Part shown: positions 26,085 to 34,860 of the stretch, piece after piece | How positions within the stretch are numbered: position 1 is the first letter of the stretch | Layout: the number at the start of each line of letters is the position of its first letter | From: an uncultured Prevotellaceae bacterium | GTDB taxonomy: Bacteria; Bacteroidota; Bacteroidia; Bacteroidales; Bacteroidaceae | Length of the DNA stretch: 54,970 nucleotides | Direction: 5' to 3' | NCBI GenBank assembly: GCA_945865175.1 | Contig: CAMBDA010000020.1 | Coordinates: 1 to 54,970 of the forward strand | Program-made: the position numbers and the translations under genes | The notes under the pieces: generated by a model | What the model saw: only the letters and a program-made list of their open reading frames with translations | Database searches by the model: none | Told to the model about the DNA's origin: nothing

Positions 26085-28607
26085 ATGAACCAAAAAAATG
26101 CGATTCTGTTATGTGCCTTGATGGCCATTGGATGCGGAGCTCCGCAATCCGACGACTTCTTCGAACCGTATGCGTCCACCGACCTCCGTCTGCCGGCTGT
26201 GCCGCTCGTTGTGAACGACCCCTATCTGAGCATCTGGTCGGCAGCCGACCAGCTCAATGCCTCCACCACCACCCATTGGACAGGCGACGAGAAACCGCTC
26301 TATGGCCTGCTGCGTGTCGATGGTGAGGCCTATCGTTTCATGGGTGCCCGTCAGGAGTGTGTGCTGCAGTCCATTGCCCCCATGGCATATGAGGAGCGTT
26401 GGGAGGCTGCCTTCACCCGCCAGACGCCGGCTTCCGGCTGGGAAGGCCCTTCTTTCGACGACAGCAGTTGGGAGCGTTGCAAGGCTGCCTTCGGTGACAG
26501 GGGCCAGGCTAATGTAAGCACAGAATGGGCCGGCGAGAACACCGATGTCTATGTGCGCCGCCATGTCAACCTTTCGGCCGAAGACCTGCAGTCCGACCTC
26601 TATGTGCGCTATTCCCACGACGATGTTTTCGAACTCTTTATCAATGGCACCAAAGTGGTGGACACAGGACTCACCTGGGTCAACGGCGAGCAGTTGCATC
26701 TGGAGGGTGACCTCAAGAACCTGCTTCAGGCCGGCGACAATGTGATTGCCGCCCATTGCCACAACACCACGGGTGGCAGCTATGTCGACTTCGGGCTTTT
26801 CCGCAACATGAAGCCAGAGATTCCCGATGTGAAGGTGGCCGAGCAGAAGAGCGTGGATGTGCTGGCCTGCAACACCTACTACACCTTCACCTGCGGCCCC
26901 GTGGACCTCACCGTGGTCTTCACGGCTCCCATGTTCATGGACGACTACGACATGCTGAGCATGCCCATCAACTACATCTCCACCCAGGTGACCAGCAACG
27001 ACGGCCAGCCTCACAGCGTGCAGCTCTATATGGATGCCACCCAGCAGTTGGCCGTCAACGAGGAGTCGCAGCCCACGGTGAGCAGCTATGTGGACGAGGA
27101 CGGCTTCCGTGCAGTCCGCACCGGCACCATCGACCAGCCCATCCTTGCCCGCAAGGGTGACGGCGTGTGCATCGACTGGGGCTACTTCTACCTCTCGGAT
27201 GTGAACGGTCAGGTGGCGCTTGGCCAGATGTTCTCCACCGAGAAGGCCTTCCTGGAGAATGGCCAGCTGCCTGCAGATTGTGCCCGGGAGATTGTAGCCC
27301 GCAAAGCGGGAGATATGGTGAATCTGGCATATGTCCACGACTTCGGCCAGACCCAGTCGGCCAGCAGCTACGCGATGATGGGCTACGACGAGGTGTGGGA
27401 CATCGAGTATATGTATGAGCGCTACAAGGGCTACTGGGCACATGGAGGCAAGGTCACCATCGCACAGGCCTTCAAGCAGATGCAGGACCTCTATGCCCAG
27501 AACATGGAGCGTAGCCGCCAGTGGGACCGCACCATCTATGACGATGGCATGCAGTCGGGCGGAAAGGAATATGCCGAGATGCTCTCCGCTTCCTACCGCC
27601 ATGTGATTGCCGCCCACAAGCTCTTTTCCGACAAGGACGGCAATCTCCTGTGGTTCAGCAAGGAGAACAATTCCAATGGCTGTGTGAACACCGTGGACCT
27701 CACCTATCCCGAGGCTCCGCTGCCCCTCGTCTACAATCCCGAGCTCCAGAAGGCCATGATGACCAGTATCTTCGAATACAGCCGCAGCGGCCGTTGGACC
27801 AAGCCCTTTGCCGCCCACGACCTGGGCACTTATCCCATTGCCAATGGCCAGGTATACGGTGGCGACATGCCCGTGGAGGAGGCCGGCAATATGCTCACGC
27901 TGGTGGCTACTATCTCCATGCTGGAGGGCAATACCGCGTATGTGGCTCCCTATTGGGAAATCGTCACCACCTGGGCCGATTATCTGGTGGAGAATGGTCT
28001 CGACCCTGAGAACCAGCTTTGTACCGATGACTTTGCCGGCCACTGGGCACACAACTGCAACCTCTCCCTCAAGGCTATTTGCGGCGTGGCAGGCTATGCG
28101 CTGATGGCCGGAATGAAGGGCGACCAGGACACTGCCGACAAGTATATGGCCAAGGCACGTGAGATGGCCGCCAAATGGGAGGAAATGGCCCTCGAGGGCG
28201 ACCACTACCGCTTGGCCTTCGACCGCCCCGACACCTGGAGCCAGAAGTACAACATGGTGTGGGACAAGCTGTGGGGCACGGGTCTCTTCTCCGATGTGGT
28301 GTATGAGCGCGAACTCAGCTATTATCTGGCCAAGCAGAACAAGTATGGTCTGCCGCTCGACTGCCGCAAGGACTACACCAAGAGCGACTGGATCATGTGG
28401 TCGGCTGCCATGTCGCCCGACCAGGACACTTTCCGCAAGCTGATGATGCCCGTATATACCTATATTAATGAGACCGAGAGCCGTGTGCCCATCTCCGACT
28501 GGAGCGACACCAAGACGGGCAAGATGGTAGGCTTCAAGGCCCGCAGCGTGATTGGTGGCTACTGGATGAAGGTATTGGCCGACAAGATGGCTGCCTCTAA
28601 GAAGTAG
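26085..28607 (+). CDS. Glutaminase A-like lipoprotein (DUF4964/DUF5127/DUF4965/DUF1793)
   Basis: This 840-residue exported protein has a lipobox MAIGC (Cys17). The order fits the family often called glutaminase A or DUF4965: an N-terminal DUF4964 segment (STDLRLPAVPLVVNDPYLSIW), a DUF5127-like part, then the alpha-helical DUF4965/DUF1793 region (KEYAEMLSASYRHVIAAHKL, WTKPFAAHDLGTYPIANG, CTDDFAGHWAHN). Residues about 105-230 resemble a GH2-type sugar-binding domain (SYVDFGLFRN, DDVFELFING), an insertion I would not expect in the fungal glutaminases. The real substrate in Bacteroidetes is uncertain and a glycosidase-like role is possible. Confidence 0.75.
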   Translation: MNQKNAILLCALMAIGCGAPQSDDFFEPYASTDLRLPAVPLVVNDPYLSIWSAADQLNASTTTHWTGDEKPLYGLLRVDGEAYRFMGARQECVLQSIAPMAYEERWEAAFTRQTPASGWEGPSFDDSSWERCKAAFGDRGQANVSTEWAGENTDVYVRRHVNLSAEDLQSDLYVRYSHDDVFELFINGTKVVDTGLTWVNGEQLHLEGDLKNLLQAGDNVIAAHCHNTTGGSYVDFGLFRNMKPEIPDVKVAEQKSVDVLACNTYYTFTCGPVDLTVVFTAPMFMDDYDMLSMPINYISTQVTSNDGQPHSVQLYMDATQQLAVNEESQPTVSSYVDEDGFRAVRTGTIDQPILARKGDGVCIDWGYFYLSDVNGQVALGQMFSTEKAFLENGQLPADCAREIVARKAGDMVNLAYVHDFGQTQSASSYAMMGYDEVWDIEYMYERYKGYWAHGGKVTIAQAFKQMQDLYAQNMERSRQWDRTIYDDGMQSGGKEYAEMLSASYRHVIAAHKLFSDKDGNLLWFSKENNSNGCVNTVDLTYPEAPLPLVYNPELQKAMMTSIFEYSRSGRWTKPFAAHDLGTYPIANGQVYGGDMPVEEAGNMLTLVATISMLEGNTAYVAPYWEIVTTWADYLVENGLDPENQLCTDDFAGHWAHNCNLSLKAICGVAGYALMAGMKGDQDTADKYMAKAREMAAKWEEMALEGDHYRLAFDRPDTWSQKYNMVWDKLWGTGLFSDVVYERELSYYLAKQNKYGLPLDCRKDYTKSDWIMWSAAMSPDQDTFRKLMMPVYTYINETESRVPISDWSDTKTGKMVGFKARSVIGGYWMKVLADKMAASKK

Positions 28608-28654
28608 ACGCATGGGGTCTTATAATAGTAGGAGACAAGTAACATAGTCCTCCC

Positions 28655-28727
28655 GCCCTTAAGATTAATAACCTTATCGGCTTAGGATTAATAACCTTTC
28701 CGCTGTAGGGTTATTAATCTTTCGGGC
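28655..28727. repeat. Three-part GATTAATAACC repeat with hairpin
   Basis: Two direct copies (28661-28673 and 28685-28697) and one inverted copy (28709-28721) of a GATTAATAACC unit lie in the gap before the TtcA-like gene. The outer pair forms a 19-bp stem (28655-28673 with 28709-28727) with two mismatches. It may end the upstream transcript or act in the leader of the next gene. A weak -7-like TGACTTTG follows at 28747. Confidence 0.65.
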
Positions 28728-28772
28728 AAGAAGACATAGTAGCCCTGACTTTGCATACCTAGTTGTCCTGTC

Positions 28773-29480
28773 ATGGAAGAGAGAATACGCAGGAAGTTCA
28801 ACAAAGCGTGTGTGGACTATCATCTGCTGGAGGATGGCGACCGCATACTCATCGCCCTCAGTGGCGGCAAGGATTCTTTGGAACTATGCCGCCTGATGGC
28901 TGAGCGTGCACGCATCTTCAGGCCCCGCATCCAGGTGGAGGCTGCCCATGTGGTGATGGCGGGCATCCCTTACGAGACTTCCCTCCCGTATCTGGAACGT
29001 TTTTGCAGCGACCTCCGCATGCCGCTCCACGTCCTGCATGGCTCCTTCGATGCGCGCAGCGATACGCGCAAGACGCGCTGCTTTCTCTGTTCCTGGCACC
29101 GCAGAAAGCTGCTTTTCTCCTTTGCTGCCGAAAGGGGGTTCAACAAGGTGGCCCTTGGCCATCATCAGGACGACATCCTCACCACCTGGCTCATGAACCT
29201 CACCTTCGAGGGCAACACCTCTGCCATGCAACCCATGTTGCAGATGGAGCACTATCCCCTTCGGATTATCCGGCCGCTCTGTCTGGTGGAGGAGGCATGG
29301 ATCAGGGAGGTGGCATGCCAGCTGGGCTTCGAGCGCCAGAAGGCCCTCTGCCCTTACGAGGAGAAGACACGGCGCAGCGACATCAATGACATCTTCCACC
29401 GGCTGCAAGCCCTCAATCCCGAGGCAAGATACAGCCTGTGGCGTGCCATGCAGCGTTGCATGTCATCCACTGGCAGCTAA
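28773..29480 (+). CDS. TtcA-like tRNA thiolation ATPase
   Basis: This 235-residue PP-loop ATPase has SGGKDS at 30-35, the pyrophosphate-binding motif. A CFLC pair near residue 105 and a further CPYE cysteine near 200 could hold an iron-sulfur cluster, as in the TtcA family that makes 2-thiocytidine in tRNA. HHQDDILTTWLMNL is the family helix. The protein is at the short end for TtcA, and closely related members have other thiolation targets, so the substrate is not certain. Confidence 0.78.
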   Translation: MEERIRRKFNKACVDYHLLEDGDRILIALSGGKDSLELCRLMAERARIFRPRIQVEAAHVVMAGIPYETSLPYLERFCSDLRMPLHVLHGSFDARSDTRKTRCFLCSWHRRKLLFSFAAERGFNKVALGHHQDDILTTWLMNLTFEGNTSAMQPMLQMEHYPLRIIRPLCLVEEAWIREVACQLGFERQKALCPYEEKTRRSDINDIFHRLQALNPEARYSLWRAMQRCMSSTGS

Positions 29481-29501
29481 TCCCTTTTCCCTAGAACCAA
29501 C

Positions 29502-30104
29502 ATGAAATCAATCATCTCTTCTTCCGTCCTCTCCGGCATCGCCATTGGCACGGCCGGTTTTGGTTATCTGGCCTCGGGCAAGGACATCGTGGGCGCTGTC
29601 CTTTTTGCCTTCGGACTGGCCACAGTGGTCCATTATTCCCTGAAACTCTACACCGGCACGGCCGGATTCATCCGCAGGGGCGAGCTGGGCACGCTTTTCC
29701 TCATTCTCTTCTTCAATCTGGTGGGCTGTGCCCTGATGGGACTGATGGCGCGTTGCAGCCCCCTTCCGTTGCAGGAAACTGCACAGGGCATCCTGGAAGG
29801 CCGTCTGGCCATGGGCGCTTTGCGGGGTGGTGTGCTGAGCATCGGCTGTGGGTTCATCATGACCACGGCTGTCACTTTTGCCCGTCAGGACAAGATGCTT
29901 CCCTTGATTTTTGGCGTCCCGCTGTTCATTGTGTGCGGCTTCCCCCATTGTGTGGCCGATGGTTTCTACTACCTTTGCGTGCCTCTCGCCTACATCGCGG
30001 ACCATTGGCAGGAGGTCCTGCTTTTCTATGTGAGCATAGTGGCAGGCAACTTCATCGGCTGCAACCTGTACCGCTTCCTCTCCCCCTCACACCCTTCTTG
30101 CTGA
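29502..30104 (+). CDS. Formate/nitrite transporter-family protein (3' end rewritten)
   Basis: This 200-residue membrane channel of the FNT family should pass small monovalent anions such as formate or nitrite. About six hydrophobic segments are visible, and GFPHCVADGFYY is the family motif with its pore histidine. At about 200 residues it is shorter than FocA-type proteins but still spans the core. Its last residues (FLSPSHPSC) differ from those of the partial second copy at 34219-34567 (NLYRLVMAG), which also keeps a terminator. The original 3' end may therefore have moved and this tail may be acquired. Confidence 0.75.
   Translation: MKSIISSSVLSGIAIGTAGFGYLASGKDIVGAVLFAFGLATVVHYSLKLYTGTAGFIRRGELGTLFLILFFNLVGCALMGLMARCSPLPLQETAQGILEGRLAMGALRGGVLSIGCGFIMTTAVTFARQDKMLPLIFGVPLFIVCGFPHCVADGFYYLCVPLAYIADHWQEVLLFYVSIVAGNFIGCNLYRFLSPSHPSC
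29744..30070 (+). repeat. Transporter duplication, copy 1
   Basis: This 327-bp stretch is repeated in direct orientation at 34219-34545 with 7 mismatches and no gaps. It is the C-terminal half of the FNT gene. All but one mismatch fall in the first 110 bp. Confidence 0.9.
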
Positions 30105-30123
30105 CATCTTCCTTCGTCCGCGC

Positions 30124-30186
30124 CATGAGGTATTCACCGACATGGAGCATTCCTCCATCATCGAGCTGAAGTGCCTGAAGAGGGGG
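30124..30186 (+). pseudogene. PD-(D/E)XK nuclease fragment (AAA-ATPase-like/DUF1703 protein)
   Basis: About 20 codons read VFTDMEHSSIIELKCLKRG, matching the nuclease active-site strand seen in the larger pseudogene near 41080 (TDMEHSYIIELKYLKS). It is joined directly after the altered end of the transporter gene. Only the IIELK core remains, so it is certainly non-functional. Confidence 0.6.
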
Positions 30187-30229
30187 TGCGGAACGCCCAG
30201 GAAAACAAGGGCACCGAAATGGGCCGTTT

Positions 30230-30295
30230 TTGCTGGCCAACTGGGTAACAAAATTTCTCCAGTTGGCCAGCAAAATTTCTCCAGTTGGCCAGCAA
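30230..30295. repeat. CCAGTTGGCCAGCAA repeat cluster
   Basis: CCAGTTGGCCAGCAA occurs twice in direct orientation (30259-30273 and 30281-30295), as part of a 22-bp unit that includes AAATTTCTC. It occurs once inverted at 30230-30244. The copies can form alternative hairpins. Non-coding. Confidence 0.7.
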
Positions 30296-30362
30296 GAGGG
30301 GCATACTGATGCTTGAAGCAAAACAGAAACTCCTCAGATATACAGAACTTGCCATATTAAGG

Positions 30363-30448
30363 CCCCCTCAGTCCCCCTGTTTGAAGGAAAGAAGGGGGGA
30401 GGAACGGGGGCTCACTCTCCCCTTAAGCAGGGGGAGGTGGAGGGGGTC
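30363..30448. repeat. GC-rich imperfect inverted repeat
   Basis: CCCCCTCAGTCCCCCTG at the left faces CAGGGGGAGGTGGAGGGGG at the right, with about 45 bp between, a G/C-rich palindromic intergenic element. It sits just upstream of an AT-rich stretch (30480-30570) with no gene. Confidence 0.6.
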
Positions 30449-30651
30449 TGAGAGGATATCTGGTTTTATATACATAGCTGCTTTCTTTCTGAGCCGTTAT
30501 TATAAGTTAAAAAATACTTTGTAAACAAAAATATATCTACCAAAAACAATTTTATTTATATATTTGTGGCGTGATAACAACCAAATATGATTCTGAAGCC
30601 TACTTTTCCATACAAAAAGGGCAACAGCAGGAAAATAAAAAGAGTAAAACA

Positions 30652-30906
30652 ATGAGGTATATTCAAACCTTTTGGACCGCAGGTCAAGATCCGTTAAAGC
30701 ATGATTTCGATTGGGCGCATCCGAAATATAACCTCATGTCGTGGGCACTGAGTTGCCTAAGCCTGAGGGAACACTATGAGAATGTGGAGTTGTATACCGA
30801 TTCCGTTGGATACCACATTCTCATTGACGTTCTCAAATTACCCTATACAAAAACTCATGTTGTATTTGACGATTTCCAGTGCCTGTCCCACCACTGGTTC
30901 TTATGA
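30652..30906 (+). pseudogene. DUF6734-like protein, N-terminal fragment
   Basis: From the ATG at 30652 the frame reads MRYIQTFWTAGQDPL and then HPKYNLMSWALSCLSLREHY and VELYTD, which resembles the start of DUF6734-type proteins (possibly glycosyltransferase-related). Similarity stops near FDDFQCLSHHW, about 80 residues in, and the frame ends at 30906. Full-length members are a few hundred residues, so this is a truncated relic. The function is unknown. Confidence 0.5.
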
Positions 30907-31189
30907 GCACGTTCTTGGTGGAGGAGTAACACTAACCCTTGTTGATGAAGTAGCTTTATTTGTGTTTATTTCTTGGAGTTGCGCCAATATTATAGACGGT
31001 GTTTACAATCCTACTGTCACGGTAAATCTGAAAGGTGTGGAAACTATAAATGGTATGTCCTATGTGGAAGGGTCATTCAACGGCAGCGGTACATTGTCAA
31101 ATAACAAGGTGTATTATACAATAACATATCAATGTGAGATAGGAGGAGTTATCCATAACAGAATAATACAAAGAAATATCGATGTATAA
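30907..31189 (+). pseudogene. C-terminal fragment of an unidentified beta-rich protein
   Basis: In a frame different from the preceding fragment, about 95 residues read as plausible protein. There is a hydrophobic stretch (VDEVALFVFISWSCA) followed by NGMSYVEGSFNGSGTLSNN and VYYTITYQCEIGGVIHN. There is no own start codon in good context, so it is probably the 3' end of another gene joined to the DUF6734-like relic. I do not recognise the family; it could be a small exported or lipoprotein tail. Confidence 0.35.
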
Positions 31190-31315
31190 ATAAATTATAT
31201 CCTAAATAATTGGGGTAGGTTTTGCATAAAATAGCGTGAATAGCCCATATCAGCAGTTTTGGAATTAAGCAACTATAAAAATATAAACTAAATAAAATAT
31301 AGGAGGAACAAGCTC

Positions 31316-34114
31316 ATGAGAACTTTGCTTTGCACACTTTCTATTGTACTGTTTGCCCTGCACGCAGTGGGCCAGGACTCCCTTGCAAATTTTCCGCAAA
31401 CCATTCTGCGGCAACGAGCCTTTGGTGAAAAAATTCCACAGGAAAAGGTGTATGTGCACCTGGATAACAGATGCTACTTCCTTGGAGACACCATTTGGTT
31501 CAAGGCTTATACACAGCAGACCAACGATGGGAAACCATCGGAGATAAGCGGCACGCTTTATGTGGAACTGATTGATCATGACGGTTATTTGAAAGAACGC
31601 AAACTGGTGGAGATGAAAAATGGGCAGGGCCATGGATTCTTCGCTACAAATTTCTCCACCCTGTATGGAGGATTTTACGAGTTGCGGGCCTACACGCGTT
31701 GGCAACTCAACTGGGGGGAATATGAGCACAAACACAGGGCGCAGACAGAAAAATGGTTCTTCAACAAAGCTATGAGCCATGAATTTTTCCGCGACTACGA
31801 GAAATTGTACAGCCGCACTTTCCCCATTTTTGACAAGCAACAGGCACCGGCTGCATATTTTTTGGACATGTCACTAAGGCCGCTGGAAAGACCTTTTTTA
31901 GCCAAGGAAGCGGAGGCCACCCCCACTGTCACTTTCTTTCCCGAAGGTGGGAACCTGGTGGAAGGGCTGCCATGCCGGGTGGCATACGAGGCTGTGATGA
32001 GCAACGGAGAGGCATTGGACGGCGTGCTGATGGTAGATGTGGACACTATTCCTGTGCAGAACAGGGGCAGGGGAATGTTCACACTGACGCCCGAAGCTGA
32101 TGTGCTGCCGAAAGTGGTGTTTGTAGACACCAGCGGCACACGAGTGAAATGCACGCTGCCCAAGGTGGAGAAGGTGGGTGTAACATTGCGGTCCGACCTT
32201 GAAGCAGACCGCTGGGTGATGCGGATGCAGGGCAAGGGAGAAACCCTGCCGGACACCCTCTTTCTGACAGTGATGCACCAGGGAGTGCTCAGCCACGCAT
32301 GGATGACCAGGGGGAAAACCTTCAGTGTGTCTGTGCCGACAGACTCCCTGCCCGTGGGAGTGAACCAAGCCACTGTGTCGGATGAAGCGGGAAGGGTATG
32401 GGCCGACAGGCTTTTCTTTGTGGGAAGAAGCGGAATGGCCGAACCAACAGTGAATGTGGAAGGGAAAATGGAGGAGCTGGCACCTTACCAGCCAGTGACG
32501 ATAAACGTGCAGGCACAGCAGTCAGACTGTACCCTGTCGCTTGCCATTAGGGATGGCGAACGTCAGCACGGCAACTTCGACAACGGGAGCATCCTGACGG
32601 AAATGCTCTTGTGCAGCGAGATAAAGGGTTTTGTGCCGCAGCCTGACTATTTCTTTGAGAAGGATGATGCAGCACACCGCAGTGCACTGGACTTGCTGAT
32701 GATGACACAGGGCTGGCGGCGCTTCGAGTGGAAGGAGATGGCCGTGAGGGGAGAGTTTGAACTGCTGCACCCGGCAGAGACTACGCCTGTGCTTACCGGT
32801 GTCACACACAAATATAGGTCCCTACAGAAACGTGATCCCATACGCTATGGAACACGCTATTATGAGCATGCACTGAAGTTCGGCATGATGGACTCTCTAG
32901 AGTATGAAATGGAAAAGGAAACAATGACTGAACGTTACAGCAACCTCGACTCCAGAGGTCTGCGCAACAGAACGTACAAGCTACCTAAAGATTTGGAATG
33001 GGGACTCTCTATTGGAGCCAAAGAGGAACTGAAGCAGAGACTCATCAGAGACGGAGAAAAACTGAAACGCGAGGTAAGGGTGCATGCAGAATTCCATCTA
33101 GAAGGTTGCGACAGTGCAGCCGTGGGCGATGTAGTGACCAATAAAGGCCGCTTCCGCATAAACATTCCACGCTTTTACGGGAATTGTACATTCCATCTCG
33201 GAGCCAGTGACACCACACGCTGGAGCCGTGAAGAGAAAAAACACAATTTTCATCTTTGGATTTTAGATAACGAAGGAGATTATCCTGAATTCTATGTACG
33301 CCTTTCCTATCCCTATCCGCTCTTCGTTAAGCCATTTAGCATGTATCAGTCCAGTCTGAACATGACCGACCAAACAGCAGAAGACACGTTGTATTTTTCT
33401 TCAAACGCCACGATGCTGGAGCAGCTGAATGTTAATTCTCGCAGAAAAAACATACTTCTAAAACGAATGTATCAAAAACCGGCAATGAGACTGGATGCCT
33501 ACGATGCTTTCAATATGGCAACAGATGCAGGACTGATAGATGGATGGTACACCTCAACAGGTGATTTGGCAATAGGCATAGCACGCTATTTGTGCTCGGA
33601 CATGGGAATAAATGAAAGGTATCATGTGATAGACCAAGTGGGACACCAACTGGACCTGCAAGACCAGCTTTTCCAAATTGACGGACAGAATCCTACCAAA
33701 GCATATAAGGAATATAACTACCTGTATTATCTGGACTCTTTATATGTATTCACTTCCTATTCACCACGAAAGGAGGGAGACAAACGCTATGCAGGTGCGG
33801 ATGTTCCAATGGTGAGGGTACAGTTCAAAAGACTTGACAACTTCGGTATGCGTAAGACTTACCGCGACCGCTACATACAACTTCCCGGCTATGCCTACCT
33901 AGCCGACTTCTACCATCCCGACTATTCCACACAACACCCTTCTTCTGAAAATGCCGACTATCGCCGCACACTCTACTGGGAGCCCAACTTGAAGTTGGAT
34001 GCAGAGGGAAAGGCACAAGTGACCTTCTACAACAATGCACGCACCAAGCGGCTGGCCATAGAGGCGGCCGGGCTGGCGACAGACGGCACCTTGCTTTGGA
34101 ATAAAACGGAATAG
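31316..34114 (+). CDS. Large exported MG2-domain (macroglobulin-like) protein
   Basis: This 932-residue protein has a signal peptide (to about residue 19, HAVGQ). The start of the mature protein, QEKVYVHLDNRCYFLGDTIWFKAYT, is the macroglobulin MG2 opening found in a Bacteroidetes family of about 800-950 residues. Further beta domains follow (FFPEGGNLVEGLPCRVAYEA near 205). The C-terminus ends in YWEPNLKLDAEGKAQVTFYN, also typical. No thioester motif is present. The family is thought to be surface or periplasmic with unknown role. The gene is intact, less GC-rich than the core genes, and flanked on both sides by duplicated or broken genes, so it looks imported. Confidence 0.72.
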   Translation: MRTLLCTLSIVLFALHAVGQDSLANFPQTILRQRAFGEKIPQEKVYVHLDNRCYFLGDTIWFKAYTQQTNDGKPSEISGTLYVELIDHDGYLKERKLVEMKNGQGHGFFATNFSTLYGGFYELRAYTRWQLNWGEYEHKHRAQTEKWFFNKAMSHEFFRDYEKLYSRTFPIFDKQQAPAAYFLDMSLRPLERPFLAKEAEATPTVTFFPEGGNLVEGLPCRVAYEAVMSNGEALDGVLMVDVDTIPVQNRGRGMFTLTPEADVLPKVVFVDTSGTRVKCTLPKVEKVGVTLRSDLEADRWVMRMQGKGETLPDTLFLTVMHQGVLSHAWMTRGKTFSVSVPTDSLPVGVNQATVSDEAGRVWADRLFFVGRSGMAEPTVNVEGKMEELAPYQPVTINVQAQQSDCTLSLAIRDGERQHGNFDNGSILTEMLLCSEIKGFVPQPDYFFEKDDAAHRSALDLLMMTQGWRRFEWKEMAVRGEFELLHPAETTPVLTGVTHKYRSLQKRDPIRYGTRYYEHALKFGMMDSLEYEMEKETMTERYSNLDSRGLRNRTYKLPKDLEWGLSIGAKEELKQRLIRDGEKLKREVRVHAEFHLEGCDSAAVGDVVTNKGRFRINIPRFYGNCTFHLGASDTTRWSREEKKHNFHLWILDNEGDYPEFYVRLSYPYPLFVKPFSMYQSSLNMTDQTAEDTLYFSSNATMLEQLNVNSRRKNILLKRMYQKPAMRLDAYDAFNMATDAGLIDGWYTSTGDLAIGIARYLCSDMGINERYHVIDQVGHQLDLQDQLFQIDGQNPTKAYKEYNYLYYLDSLYVFTSYSPRKEGDKRYAGADVPMVRVQFKRLDNFGMRKTYRDRYIQLPGYAYLADFYHPDYSTQHPSSENADYRRTLYWEPNLKLDAEGKAQVTFYNNARTKRLAIEAAGLATDGTLLWNKTE

Positions 34115-34216
34115 GCTATCGGCATTGCTCCATTCAGTATGCCAGCAGCCGAAAAACCTACAAGGGCGATATTCTCAGGCAAGATGCGGTAGTCGGCTGC
34201 ATGGGCACGTACATAA
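34115..34216 (-). pseudogene. Alpha/beta hydrolase (esterase) fragment
   Basis: The minus strand encodes about 34 residues reading YVRAHAADYRILPENIALVG and then FSAAGILNGAMP, matching the nucleophile-elbow part of acetyl-esterase/lipase family hydrolases (the Ser of GFSAAG is the would-be nucleophile). It is cut on both sides, by the end of the MG2 gene and by the transporter duplication. Confidence 0.6.
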
Positions 34217-34218
34217 CG

Positions 34219-34567
34219 GATGGCGCGTTGCAGCCCCCTGCCGTTGCAGGAAACCGCCCAGGGCATCCTGGAAGGCCGTCTGGCCATGGGTGCTTTGCGG
34301 GGTGGCGTGCTCAGCATCGGCTGTGGGTTCATCATGACCACGGCTGTCACTTTTGCCCGTCAGGACAAGATGCTTCCCTTGATTTTTGGCGTCCCGCTGT
34401 TCATTGTGTGCGGCTTCCCCCATTGTGTGGCCGATGGTTTCTACTACCTTTGCGTGCCTCTCGCCTACATCGCGGACCATTGGCAGGAGGTCCTGCTCTT
34501 CTATGTGAGCATAGTGGCAGGCAACTTCATCGGCTGCAACCTGTATCGTCTGGTGATGGCTGGCTGA
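34219..34567 (+). pseudogene. Formate/nitrite transporter, C-terminal half (copy 2)
   Basis: Nearly identical to the C-terminal half of the gene at 29502 (7 differences in 327 bp), but without the first half and without a start. It ends with its own tail NLYRLVMAG and stop and is followed by a terminator-like hairpin, so this copy may hold the original 3' end. The full-length gene lies 4.15 kb away in the same orientation. Confidence 0.85.
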
Positions 34568-34576
34568 GGGTGCTTG

Positions 34577-34632
34577 GCTGCTGTCCTCGTTCCATCTGGC
34601 CCGAGGACGAGAGATGGAACAGCGTTTTTCGG
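34577..34632 (+). terminator. Terminator-like stem-loop after the transporter half-copy
   Basis: GTTCCATCT (34589-34597) pairs with AGATGGAAC (34612-34620), and GCTG with CAGC outside it, followed by GTTTTT. A second, mutually exclusive stem GTCCTCG/CGAGGAC overlaps it. From 34633 to 34860 I see no gene, only a small GC hairpin (CCCCGCC..GGCGGGG at 34726-34744). Confidence 0.55.
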
Positions 34633-34860
34633 CCCTTTATTTTGTAGCGTCACGGAATGATCTTACTTTTTTGCTGCCGGAAACAAGAAATGCATCATGG
34701 TTATGGTAGAAAAAAGTTCTTCTTCTTCATCCGTCCCCGCCGCTTCGGCGGGGAGCCTCACCCTGTCCATGCTCCGCCATTATTAACCCAAGTTTGATAT
34801 TCAATTGTCCGTTTTTTCTGCTGTCCAGTACTTTGCGTTTTTCATTTGCGGCGCTGTGTA

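Noticed and set aside
26109..28613. An 834-codon open frame opposite the glutaminase-family gene
   Set aside because: Shadow of the plus-strand gene; the translation has no motif or signal.
30230..30295. Possible CRISPR array
   Set aside because: Units are 15-22 bp, almost without spacers, one is inverted, and no cas genes are nearby.
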